Assembly (NCBI RefSeq): GCF_030463565.1
Contig: NC_134649.1
Coordinates: 35,303,044 to 35,367,043, forward strand
Source of the DNA: Pelecanus crispus
Taxonomy: Eukaryota; Chordata; Aves; Pelecaniformes; Pelecanidae
Length of the DNA stretch: 64,000 bases
Reading direction: 5' to 3'
The translations under genes were made by a program, and so were the position numbers. How positions within the stretch are numbered: position 1 is the stretch's first letter; each line of letters opens with the position of its first letter. Positions 23,101 to 33,092 of this stretch are shown piece after piece. Below the pieces are notes generated by a model that was not told the DNA's origin, made no database searches, and saw only the letters and a program-made list of their open reading frames with translations.

Positions 23101-23751
23101 ACATTGAAAGGGGAAAAAAGTTTGTCGAGACGTATTCCTATCTGGAAAAAGAGAATGCGTGAGGGGAAGACACGCATTACACAACTAAAAATGCTACAGG
23201 ATTACGCAGTTAAACATCCATTTTAGCAAGTTCGGCCGTGCGCGGCCCGGCTTACATTGAGCCCGTCCCTCAGGAGCCAGCTGTCTCTGTAGGCCGCCTG
23301 TCCCTGCTGCTTGTGCCGCCGCGCGATGACATGGGGAATGCCCACGGGCAGCGTGTCCGTGGCCCTCCCGAGCCGCAGAGTCGTCGAGCCAGGGTGTATC
23401 ACCACGATGAAGTTGCTCTGTATTTGCTGAAAGCACCATAACGCGCACGGGGGTAAGCCGCTGCCCCCGCGCCCACCGGGAGCCTCCCCGGCGCCCGCCC
23501 GCGCCCGGGCCTTTAAAAGGCCGAGCCCGCCGCGGCGCAGCCCGGCCGGCAGGAAGGGAGCAACACCCCGGAGGAGCCGCCGCCGCGGCCCTGCCCCTCA
23601 CCGCTCCCCGGGGCGGGCCGGGCCTCACCTCCTGCAGCGACTCGGGCACGGCGGCGGGGACGATGGGCCGCTTGACGCCGCGCTGCTCCCGCTCCCGGTC
23701 GCGCTCCTTGTCCTTCCCGTTCTCCGCCTCGCCCTTCTCCGCCTGGGTCAT
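14430..23751 (-). CDS. ACTR8: Actin-related protein 8, INO80 complex subunit
   Basis: ARP8 is a nuclear actin-fold subunit of the INO80 chromatin remodeller. It forms the module with actin and ARP4 that engages linker DNA and nucleosomes. Thirteen coding exons, all with GT/AG ends and consistent phases, join to 1875 nt: 23629-23751, 23256-23426, 22275-22385, 21916-22020, 21084-21257, 20445-20538, 18284-18416, 17800-17953, 17161-17256, 16409-16549, 15737-16001, 15248-15411 and 14430-14573 (stop TAA 14430-14432). This gives 624 residues, the length of human ARP8. Landmarks are MTQAEKGEAENGK at the start, IHPGSTTLRLGRATDTLP (residues about 50-70), CIVDVGDQKTSVCCVEDGVS, YGGSDVSRCFYWLMQRAG, SILVVGGGLMFHKAQEF, and ELWIYQREWQRFGVRMLRE before the C-terminal AAFVW. 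The acidic, serine-rich loop in exon 11 is the most diverged part. No damage was seen. The start ATG lies in the CpG island and is followed by the conserved N-terminus. Confidence 0.98.
17123..17156. repeat. 34-nt poly-A (poly-T in ACTR8 sense)
   Basis: Uninterrupted run of 34 A on the plus strand. On the ACTR8 strand this is T34 starting 4 nt after the exon 9 donor GT (donor at 17159-17160). Its true length may be uncertain, as with any long homopolymer. Confidence 0.9.
18490..20444. other. ACTR8 intron 6, nothing recognised
   Basis: The longest ACTR8 intron, about 2.0 kb between the exons at 20445 and 18416. No snoRNA boxes, mobile element or coding exon was recognised on either strand. 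Small frames such as 19157-19342 have no support. Confidence 0.5.
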
Positions 23752-24240
23752 GCTCCCCGCCGGCCGAGCGGCGCCCGGCCGCCAGGCGGAAGCCGCTCCG
23801 GCGAGGGCCGAGCGGCGCCGAGCCCGGCCTTCGCGCGGGGCGGAAGCGGGCGGGCCCCCGCCCGGCGCCGCCCCTCAGGCAGGTGCCGCGGGGGGCTCAG
23901 CGGGAAGCGGCCCGGCCCGCAGCGGGGTGCGGGAAGGCGGGACGAGCGGGGGCCGCCCCTCAGGCAGGTGCCGCGGGGGGCTCAGCGGGAAGCGGCCCGG
24001 CCCGCAGCGGGGTGCGGGAAGGCGGGACGAGCGGGGGCCGCCCCTCAGGCAGGGGCCGCGGGGGGCTCAGCGGGAAGCGGCCCGGCCCGCAGCGGGGTGC
24101 GGGAAGGCGGGACGAGCAGCGGCAAGCAGAGAGCCCCTCCGCCGCTCCGGGAGGTCTGACCTAGCGGCAGCCAAACCCCGTCAGCTGGGCTGTTGGTGGG
24201 GCGGGAGGAAGGGTAATACAGCCCTCCGAGCAACTTAACG
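23256..24240. promoter_or_regulatory. CpG island promoter of ACTR8
   Basis: A sharp rise in GC and CpG content covers ACTR8 exons 2 and 1 and about 480 bp upstream of the ATG. It has several GGGCGG and CGGAAG (ETS-type) words and no TATA box, typical of a broad housekeeping promoter. The upstream half is dominated by the 85-bp tandem array at 23871-24117. Transcription start sites cannot be placed from sequence. Confidence 0.85.
23871..24117. repeat. 85-bp GC-rich tandem array, about 2.9 copies
   Basis: Three near-identical units start at 23871, 23956 and 24041, each opening with CCCCTCAGGC and containing GCGGGAAGCGGCCCGG and GGCGGGACGAGC. The third copy differs by CAGGGGCCG in place of CAGGTGCCG and breaks off after 24117. 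The unit length is not a multiple of three, so the long open frames across it are by-products of composition. It lies about 120-370 bp upstream of the ACTR8 ATG. Confidence 0.97.
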
Positions 24241-25373
24241 CTGTCTATAAAAAAATATCACAGCACAGCTGATATGCGTGTGATAACACCCGCGAAGAAG
24301 GAACGACGACCCACCTACCTGTACGCACCTGACTTGTGGGCGGGAAGCTCCTTTATGAAGGTGCGACGTTTGAGTGGAGCTGAGGAAGGTATGTTTATTA
24401 GAGCGGAGGCTGCTGTTACACAGCAAGTTTAGAAGATAGAACTTTGTGTTGGGTACACGTAGCCAGAGAGGGAACCGCCAGCGGGGGTGATTTTGCCAAA
24501 ACTAGCTGGGAAAACCCAGCTAATTAGTAGATGCTTATGTTAACCAAGTGGCATTCTTGGATGTTATAATTCCCGATAAAGAGACTATTAAAGAGGTTTA
24601 AGTAAAAAATTTGCAGTGGCACCTTGTAAAAGATAATTAAATCTGGATTCTTGGCAGCTATCTCTTCTCAAATAGGCACAGCCCTCTCCAGCTGAACAAA
24701 TAACACCAAAGCCCAAACAAAGCCCAAGAACAAGAAACCCCCATCCTGAAATGGTGTAAATTAGTTAAAAGGTAGTTACTGTTTGAAAGCAACTCTTCTG
24801 TGTTAGCACTCCGTATTTGACTTCACTACCTTTTGTTCCTGTAAAAAAACAAAGCCTGATTTTATTGGAAAAAAAGCCTTACTGAAATTTGTACAGCAAA
24901 CAGGCTTATACATTTGAGTAAGTTTATAACGGAGAAGGAAGTTGTTTCAAGAGGTGGTTATAAAAGGCATGTTATATACCCCATTATGGGTGTTAAGGAA
25001 ACGAGTTTGTAAAATGCAGGGACTGTAAACCAAAGTAATTTAAGTTGCATTTTAAAAGTGTTTTTAGAGTATCATTACCATCATAAAAATACAGCAAGGT
25101 ACACAATGCTAGTACTGACAAATACAGAGTAAATGCAAAACCTATTAGGAAGCACTGCTTAAGTTTGACTCTTGAGGGACCTTCTGTATCAAATATAAGT
25201 ATGTATTCTTCCTCATTTGAACAGAAAAGGGCTTGCTGTACTTCAGACAGATCTTTTTTTCCCTCAAAATGATGAGAAAGCCTTGTGACCAGCCAAATAT
25301 AATTTACTTATTACTTTGCAACTACAGTAAAATATTCAGAAACTATACAAAGACTTTAGACAGTAAACATGTA
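24241..25373. other. Spacer between SELENOK 3' end and ACTR8 promoter
   Basis: The two genes are in tandem on the minus strand, about 1.8 kb from the SELENOK stop to the ACTR8 ATG. No coding frame was recognised. A distal AATAAA on the minus strand at 24861-24866 would serve a longer SELENOK 3' UTR. Confidence 0.55.
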
Positions 25374-25379
25374 TTTAAT
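25374..25379 (-). terminator. Candidate proximal poly(A) signal of SELENOK
   Basis: ATTAAA on the minus strand immediately 3' of the SECIS hairpin. A canonical AATAAA exists further downstream at 24861-24866. Either could be used. Confidence 0.35.
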
Positions 25380-25383
25380 AAAA

Positions 25384-25442
25384 CTGCGGTTCAGTTACAC
25401 TGGATCCTTGAAGAAGGAGTTCCCAGTACAACTTCATTAATC
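25384..25442 (-). promoter_or_regulatory. SECIS element in SELENOK 3' UTR
   Basis: On the minus strand, ATGA (25434-25437) is followed by GTTGTACTGG, which pairs with CCAGTGTAAC to give a stem of 10-11 base pairs with two G-U pairs. The apical loop carries AA directly after the 5' arm, and the 3' side closes with TGA (25391-25393). This is the quartet plus apical-AA layout of a eukaryotic SECIS, needed to recode UGA as selenocysteine. It lies about 140 nt downstream of the SELENOK stop codon in the terminal exon, as expected. Confidence 0.87.
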
Positions 25443-25578
25443 TGCTTATATCACAGAACAGTTTTCAGTTAGACATACACATTTACAACATTCAAACTCA
25501 TTTGGTCCACCACTAAACTCTTCTTCCCTTTCATCTTGTAAATGTGTGTGCTCTTTTGCCTGCCTCTTCAGCAGGTGT

Positions 25579-28500
25579 TTACCTGAAAGACAAAGTAATT
25601 ACAGTAAAGACAAGGCCTTTCTTTGCAAGATAAAATTACGTAAGTAACAATTTTAAAATAAAATCTGATTTAATTTAGCTAAATGGGACATGCTAAAGGT
25701 TTGCAAACTTCTATTCCTGAGCAGATTACACATTGCCATTATTACCCAAAAGCCCTCCCCACAGCCTTTGCTGGCCTTATGTCTAGTTGAAAAGGAAAAA
25801 AAAAAAATCCAAATGAAAAAAAAATCATGGGAAGAAGCTTATCCTTTTTCTAGGGGACTGAAATACTGGTGTATGTGCTTTTTGGAATATGAACTTTTTT
25901 CCTACAAGATTTACAGGTATTAACCACCTGCATGTGGCTTTTTTTTTTTGTAACTTTTGTTATGGTAACAGTGGGGAGTGATTCATGAAAAAGAAAAAAG
26001 ATTGTTTACTTAAGTCTTGAAGTAAATTAAACTGTACTATATATACATTCAGTGTTAGATGAAACTCTCAACAGCCAAACTAATTAATAAAACAGAATTA
26101 AAGTTCAGGCAGCTGTAAAAAATTCAAAGACCAGGGCTTTTCTAATGGTTTTTGCCCCCATTTTTAAGCAATTCTGAGTTTTATGCTGTACTAGAATTCA
26201 AGATTTGCATAGCTGTATCACTGTAACAGGAAAAAAGATTTTTACTAGTAGTCTTTTAACGATTTTATTGATTTTCCTTCTTTTCTATTAAGTGCATACT
26301 TTAAAAAAACCTTCCCATGTCACATGATAACTATTAGAAATACAAAGTTTCAGTCACTGCTGATCTGGACAGGACTTTCCATTAGCAGCCAAAAAAAGAT
26401 GAAAAGTTCTAATAGTTTTTTTTTTCTAAGTCAGCTGTGTTCAGAAATCTTTGCTATGCTTTGTATATCCACTTCTATGGAATTAAAAGTAGAAACTCAC
26501 CATTTCTGGGCCAAAACCTTTTAACACCACCGCTGCCCCATCCCTTTTTTCCCCCCCTTTACTGAAAGTATCTAACCACTTTGATTCTCCTCCTGTTTTG
26601 GTAACTTTTGCAAAAGGAGGACAAAACACTCCACTCTACCTTAACCTTCAATTATCATTGTTATTCAAAAAGAAAAAGTTCAAAGCAGGATACAGCAGAT
26701 TTGGAATTACCTTCCTCATCCACCTCCAGCCATTGGTGGCGGACTGGGGCCTCCACCCCAGTGATTTATTCGACCCATTCTACGGCGAGGATGGGCTGGA
26801 GGCCTGACAAGAAAGCAAGGAAAACAACATCTATTCAATTGGCATTAAATTGTTAAACTAGAACTATAATAACATTGTTCCTAAATTATAGTAATTAGGA
26901 AGTTAGAACCTCTGGAAAAGTTGGTTGGGTTTCATGTGAAAAGCGGTAAAAAAAAAAAAAAAATCCCAAAACAACCCCCCCCAAAAACCCCCAAACCAAA
27001 CCCAACCCCGCTTTCATGAAAATTCTCTTACACACACTGTTCTAATTACTCCTGTCTCACAAGAGGAAAGCTACAGCTAACAGGCTTTTACACAGTCATA
27101 CAAGAAAGTTAGGCAAACCATTAAGAACAAAGAAATACAGTAACTATAGTGTTTCTAGAAATGATATCCCTCTAACAAAGTGGTTTATTTATCTGTAGGT
27201 AATCTAATACATGAAATGACTGATTTAATGTAAATCAAATGCTGAGTATAAGCAAGTCTAACAAAAGAATTTCAACAAAGATGCATATTATCTATTAGGC
27301 AGGTTTGAAAAATTGTTTCAGTGAGAGTTAGAGGATACTGTTATTACAGCTATCCAAAGCTTTGTATTGTTATCAATGAGTTTCAGACAAAATATTGCAC
27401 ATGAACAACACTTTAGTCTTCTTACATGACCCAATTCAATGCAAGTCACAACCGTAATCTGCATACATTGTCATTTTGCTAAGACGGGGAAAAAAAAAAT
27501 CAGAACTAGTGTGAATATGAAAAATTACCCTCGTCCATCATTGTATCCTGAATAGGAGGAAGATGTGTAGCCGCCTCTTCTCAAATCTGGTTGAATAATG
27601 CTCTGGAAACTGAAAAATAAAACAGGAGTTAGGTGAATTGGTTGCTAGATACAGTTTCTGAATCTCTGGATTGCAAGATAAGAAATGGCCTGGACAACAA
27701 TAAGTAGCGTTCAGGAATGAACACTGTATCTTCTCAAGATTACTGTTTAATACATTTTGGCAATTTTTCTCCTACATACGAAGATAAAAGCTGAAGTAAT
27801 TCCAAATTACAGTAAGGCTCAAATCTAGAAAATCTATTTTTCTGGTAAATAAAGTGCAAGGAATGCATAAAGTATAAACCTGTAACTGAAATAATGAAGG
27901 ACTGTTGAATACATCAAAAGAACTTTTTGTTTCTTAACTGGCTTTGATCTGGGGTTATAAATTTATGACTACTGCTGTGTGATTATTTTTACATAGCCAG
28001 AATCTCTTGTCACCAGTAGAAATTCTCTAAATAATATCTTAATTATTTGATCAGCTATTAGAAACTAGCTGTTTAACAAAAGTATATGCTTTTTCTTTTT
28101 GTAGTATTAAAATGGAAGAAATGTAAGAAAACTCATTTGAGCTGCCAGTAAGTTAGCATCACTTCTCATACACTTTTGGTTTTATTACATATATTATAGT
28201 GCTTAATAACCAAAGCCATATAGTCAAACGTTCACATATGTTTTGGGGACTGTAGATATGGAATGCTAAAGAGTAAATCTAACGTTTTTATTGTTGTGTT
28301 ACTGATAGCACTGAGTAGCTTCTACCTACGAGGAATCTAAAATAAAGCTCATCAAAAGAATTAATTTCTACTTACAACAGAACCACGAAATCTGCTATTG
28401 ACCAGAAGAAATCTGTTATAGATGACAAACTCCAAGGAGCCCGACTCTGGTTTTCCAAAACTTGTCCTGTAACATATCAAGACACAGAATGTCCAGCGAC

Positions 28501-29096
28501 ATTTAGTATGTGACACTGTACATATAGTACCTAAAAGCCTATCAGCTGAGTCTAGAATTTGCACACGGGATGGAGAAACTACACTCCATGGGCAATGCTA
28601 GCAAGCTTCATGCCCTACAGGGTGTTGTTCAAGTACTTGAAACAATCGGATCGCCACCACCAAACAGACGCCGTGTCCAGGTACACCTACAAAACCCCAC
28701 CAGTCCAGTCTCTGTTTCCCTGCAAGGGATTAAGCTGCTTCTCTGTTATGCTCCCAACGTACGCAGAACACGCTTCAACTTTTCAAAGTCCTCAAAAACT
28801 GTTTAGAAGCACGCAAGGCTCAAATCCAGGCCGCAGAAAAGCGGGGGGGGATGCGGGGTTGATTTGGTAGCGACAGTGGCAGCGGGCGAGACGTGCTGCC
28901 CACTCAGGGCAGCAGGCTGGGCCGGGCCGCGGGGGTGCGCGGAGGCAGCACTCTGCCCGGCGCAGGCCCGATGCCCCCCGCCAAGCCGTCCCCCGCTCGC
29001 TGCCCAGCCGCCAGGCCGTCTCCCGCTGCCCCGCTGAGGGGAGAAGGCGCGACCCGCTCTTCCCAGCTGCCCCTCACCGTTGGAGATGTACACCAT
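25579..29096 (-). CDS. SELENOK: Selenoprotein K, ER-membrane selenoprotein
   Basis: SELENOK is a small single-pass ER-membrane protein acting with the acyltransferase ZDHHC6 in protein palmitoylation, in store-operated calcium signalling of immune cells, and with ERAD components. Five exons join in phase: 29078-29096, 28376-28466, 27529-27609, 26711-26803 and 25579-25582, totalling 288 nt or 95 residues including selenocysteine. The start MVYISNGQVL is diagnostic and has a strong Kozak context (GCCGCCATGG). A hydrophobic helix (about residues 21-42, ITDFFWSIADFVVLFF) is followed by a Gly/Ser/Arg-rich tail with PPAHPRRRMGRINHW and PSPPPMAGGG, then Sec and Gly-Arg. The selenocysteine codon is TGA 26716-26718 and the true stop is TAA 25579-25581. 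Gene callers that treat TGA as a stop will truncate it by three residues and may drop the last exon. The human protein has 94 residues. Confidence 0.97.
26716..26718 (-). other. SELENOK: Selenocysteine (UGA) codon of SELENOK
   Basis: In-frame TGA in the context GGA-TGA-GGA-AG|G-TAA, coding for the GUGR end typical of the family. It lies 5 nt before the last exon-exon junction, too close to that junction to trigger normal nonsense-mediated decay. A SECIS is present downstream. Confidence 0.95.
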
Positions 29097-29500
29097 GGCG
29101 GCGGGCCGCGGGCGCTGCCGCGTCACCTGCCCTCCGCCCCGCTGCGCCTGCGCGGGCGGGAGGCGCATGCCCGGAAGGAGCCGCTGAAGGCGGTGCCCTG
29201 CCGCGCTGCCCGTTCCTCGCTTCCGGCTGAGGGGAAAGGGGCGGTGGCGGCGCGCGCGCAGTGCCGTGCCGTGGCCGTGGCCGTGGCCGTGGCGGTACGG
29301 CCGTGGCGTGGGCGCTGTGGCGGCGCTGGCCAGTGCTGGCCAGTGCTTGTTTTGCTGGTCCCGTTGCCACAGCAGTCGTAGCAGCAATGCAGCCCCCTTC
29401 TAACGGGCGCCCCCTCCGCAGCAGCTCCGCTGCGGGGCCGGCCGGTCTGGGGCGGGCGGCGTTCAGGTGGGGCGTTCCCTCCCTCAGGGCGGGCCGTTCT
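28890..29500. promoter_or_regulatory. CpG island promoter of SELENOK
   Basis: GC-rich island around SELENOK exon 1. Upstream of the ATG (29096) are ETS/GABPA-type words CCGGAAG at 29171-29177 and CTTCCGG at 29220-29226, and an NRF1-like TGCGCCTGCGCG at 29143-29154. No TATA box is seen. Several long GC-rich open frames run through it on both strands (for example 28893-29381 plus and 28803-29387 minus) and look compositional rather than coding. Divergent non-coding transcription to the right is possible but not shown. Confidence 0.85.
29264..29292. repeat. Short (CCGTGG)n hexanucleotide array
   Basis: About five units of CCGTGG or a one-base variant in the SELENOK CpG island, 170-200 bp upstream of the ATG. 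Confidence 0.9.
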
Positions 29501-31927
29501 GGTTCACTCGTAAAACGTGTTTCTTTTAGTAGTTACACTGCTTTATAATGCTGTGTGGGAGGTTCCGTGCCCTGCACGGTAAGCGTATGGTTTTACCAAC
29601 AGGGAACAGTAAGCGTAGTTAGTAGTATGCCAGGGTAGCTTTCATAAAAATTACCGGTTCTTAGTAGTCTTTGGTAGTGAACTTCTGCTGGATCTTATGT
29701 AAAAGCGAGCGCTTTTGTCCTTTATCACCGCCTCGATTTCCTCTGGTTGTTGGAGCACCTCGTCCATCCCTGTGGTTTTCCCTAATGGAATATTAAGTGA
29801 TAACTCACTGTAGTAATGTTAGAAATGTGACCAAATGCAGATTATTTATTGAAAACTTCTCTCCAAAGGGAACTTTTGTTCCTTTTATGTAATGACAGGT
29901 ATGTAGTTACGTATATTCCCGTTATGTTGGTGGGAATGTTCAGCCCAAAGTTGTGTATTTGTTTTAATTTATTTTTATAAAAACTTTGCCCTGCTAGCAT
30001 TTCTTCTCATGGAGAATCCATGCGTTTGAAATTGGAGGTAACTGTATAGCTATATAGGCAAATTTAATACAATGCCTTCTATCTTTCTTAAACTAAACTA
30101 GTAGAGAAGGGACGTGTAATTCTGCTGGGAAACAGCAGTAAGAAAAATAAATTTAAAAGTATTTCAATACTGCCTTTGCAAGACCTGTCTGTTCCTAGTA
30201 ACGATGAGGTAAAGTCTTTTGCTAAACCTCTTACCGCAAGAGTATTGTCTGAAGTTGAAATTGTAATAATATGTCCCTGACAATGTAGTTGTCCCCTAGT
30301 AAAGAAATTGTTTGTAACTGACAGGTGTTTATAAATGTTCCATGTTCCAGAAATAAACTCTTGCTAACAACTGAAAGCAATTGTGAAAGAAAAGTATCTG
30401 TAACAACGTACATGAAATAAATATTTATCGTTAATGTAAGAGCTAGGGAATCTACCACTCAATAACTGGGGAAATACAAAAGTTTTTAGAAAATAGTGGG
30501 TGCTACACAGTGCATAATGGGCATGAATGCAGGCAGTATGTTAAAATTATTCAGGGACAACATCCTTTTTCTTAATTAGCTATGTTTATGATGATTTTTT
30601 CAAATAATAGTCAAGTGTACTTGGATCAGTTTCAGTTTACCAATTGCAAAACACAGCCTACATAGGAATAGAAGAAAAACAGAGATTCAGTCAGTAAGTC
30701 ATTTGAACATTGTTTTTAGGTTCTCAGTGAAACCAGATAACTAGAACAATAAACTGGAAGAAAGGTGTGTTGGTGTACTTTTAATTTATGGAATGCATAG
30801 TAGATCTGCTATCGTGTGTTAGGTGATACTGTTACATAAATACTAATTGTATATGGAAAGTGAAAACATTCCTTTAAAAAGGTATTGTCAAATAATAGCA
30901 AAATAGCAGTATTCAAGGAAAGTACACAACAAATGCATACCTTCGTATTAGTATGCTGACGTGTGAAAATGATATAGTCTTGTTTTTAAATAATTTTCAT
31001 AAATATACTTTCTTTTCACTAGGCTTTGAGACAAAACAGCAAATTATCTTATGTTTAAAGAACTATTGCACAAGTTGTAGACACAACATTTACCAAGAAG
31101 AAGACAAAGAGGGAGGATGATAACAGGAAGATAATGGCGGTAAGTGGAGGTAAAGGAGGTGGTGTAAGTTTTGTGATGTATTGAAAACACACACAAACTG
31201 ACTCTTGCTAGTATAAAAACAAACATCGCATTCCAAACTTTTAGTAGTTTAAACGGAAGCGTAATAGTGAACCTGAATACGAGCAGGTAGTTATTCCACC
31301 TGAACTCATGCTCTGTATGCAGTTGATGTTGTCCTGCATGAATTACTGTAATAAGAGTTTGAACAATTCATTCCCTTTTAAATGTATTATCTTCCAGAGA
31401 GAGTGTGTTAATCATGCAGAAAGGAACAATGTATTTATTGTTTTTCAAATGACAAAAAAAACCGCCGAACCCAAACAACAAAGAAAATTGTGAGTGGGTT
31501 CTTCAGTTATTTTTTTTTAAAGTAAAATCAGATGTGAGATAGTCTTGGTTTATTTAATAATGAAGTAATAATAAATATTGTCTCAGTGCCCTAAAATTAT
31601 ATAATGACAATGCAAACTTTCTCTGTGAAATATATTTTTGGTGAATGAAATTAAAGAAATATACTTTTTAAATTGAGATTGTGTGTGTGTGTATTCCTAA
31701 CATAGTCATATTTTTCCAAGAAGGCATGTCCGGGTACTTAACAGTGGCAAAATAACCAACCATTGCATAAAATGATACATGAAAATTTTAGTATTTATAA
31801 CTTTTTTAAGTACTTACATATGCTTTGTTTATTTATTTATTTCCATAGTTAAGTTTTAGACATGAAAATGTGAGATTTAAAAAAGTGTGGTTAAAAATCA
31901 ATGGTAGCATTACATTATCAAGGTTGT
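29501..31927. other. Intergenic, nothing recognised
   Basis: AT-rich sequence to the right of the SELENOK promoter. No coding exon, RNA gene or recent mobile element was recognised. Confidence 0.5.
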
Positions 31928-33092
31928 TGTCTTGGGTTTGTGTGGCAAGGTTTTGGCAGAGGGTGGGCTACAGGGGTGGCTGCTGTGAGAAGCTGCTAGA
32001 AGCTTCCCCTGTGTCCAATAGAGTCAATGCCAGCTGGCTCCAAAATGGACCCGCCGCTGGCCAAGGCTAAGCCTATCAGCAACAGTGGTAGCGCTTCTGG
32101 GATAACATAAATTTAAGAAGGGGGAAAAAACCTGCACAGCTGCAGCTGGAGAGAGGAGTGAGAGTATGTGAGAGAAACAACTCTGGAGACACCAAGTTCA
32201 GTGAAGAAGGAGGGGGAAGAGGTGCTCCAGGCACTGGAGCAGAGATTCCCTTGCAGCCCATGGTGAAGACCATGGTGAGGCAGGCTGCCCTCCTGCAGCC
32301 CATGGAGGTCCATGGCGGAGCAGATACCCACCTGCAGCCCGGGGAGGACCCCATGCCGGAATAGGTTGATGTGCCTGAAGGAGGCTGTGACCCCGTAGAA
32401 AGCCTGCACTGGAGCAGGCTCCTGGCAGGACCTGTGGACCCCATGGAGAGAGGAGCCCACGCTGGAGCAGGTTTGGTGGCAGGACTTGTGACCCCGTGGG
32501 GGACCCACGCTGGAGCAGTCAGCTCCTGAAGGGCTGCACCCTGTGCAAGGGATCCATGCTGGAGCAGTTCATGAAGAACTGTAGCCTGTGGGTGGGACCC
32601 ACATTGGAGAAGTTTGTGGAGGACTGTCTCCTGTGGGAAGGACCCCATGCTGGAGCAGGGGAAGAGTGTGAGGAGTCCTCCCCTGAGAAGGAAGGAGCAG
32701 CAGAGACAATGTGTGATGAACTGACTACAACCCCCATTCCCCATCTTATTGCGCTGCTCGGGGGGAGGAGGCAGAGAAAATCAGGAGTGAAGTTGAGCGC
32801 AGGAAAAAGGGAGGGGTGGGGGAAGGTGTTTTAAGATTTGGTTTTATTTCTCATTACCCTGCACATGTTCTCTCTTCTGTCTCCTACTCAGTTTTGACTG
32901 GTAGTAAATTAAACTGATTTCCCCAAGTCGAGTCTGTTTTGCCTGTGACGGTAATTGCTGAGTGATCTCCCTGTCCTTACCTCAACCCACGAGCTTTTTT
33001 GTTATATTTTCTCTCCCCTGTCCAGTTGAGAAGGGGAGTGATAGAGTGGCTTTGGTGGGCACTTGGCATCCAGCCAGGGTCACACCACCACA
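31928..33092 (+). mobile_element. LTR element with internal tandem repeats
   Basis: A 1.16-kb GC-rich block in AT-rich surroundings. It begins TGTCTTGGG and ends ACCACCACA, consistent with TG...CA termini. It shows the layout of an LTR element: a promoter-like left part, the repeats at 32355-32660, and a T-rich right part with AGTAAATTAAAC near 32903. I recall similar elements as common interspersed repeats in neoavian genomes, but the family cannot be named here. The 222-codon minus-strand frame 32076-32744 and the plus-strand frame 32496-32834 derive from the repeats and have no recognisable protein similarity. No target-site duplication was settled. Confidence 0.8.
32355..32660. repeat. 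Imperfect tandem repeats, 45-53 bp, in the LTR
   Basis: The word GCTGGAGCAG or a close variant recurs at about 32356, 32408, 32461, 32509, 32558, 32603 and 32649. Each is preceded by a GACCC(C/A)(A/C)-type word and followed by about 35 nt of related sequence (for example TGAAG and CTGTG blocks). Confidence 0.9.

Noticed and set aside
23663-24238. Plus-strand frame of 191 codons in the ACTR8 promoter
   Set aside because: It runs antisense to ACTR8 exon 1 and through the 85-bp array. Repetitive Ala/Gly/Arg composition, explained by high GC.
28803-29387. Long GC-rich frames on both strands around SELENOK exon 1
   Set aside because: Only the short MVYISN segment on the minus strand is coding. 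The rest is CpG-island composition.
32076-32744. Long minus-strand open frame (222 codons) in the LTR element
   Set aside because: It is produced by the tandem repeats of about 48 bp and has overlapping open frames on the opposite strand. No protein similarity or splice context.
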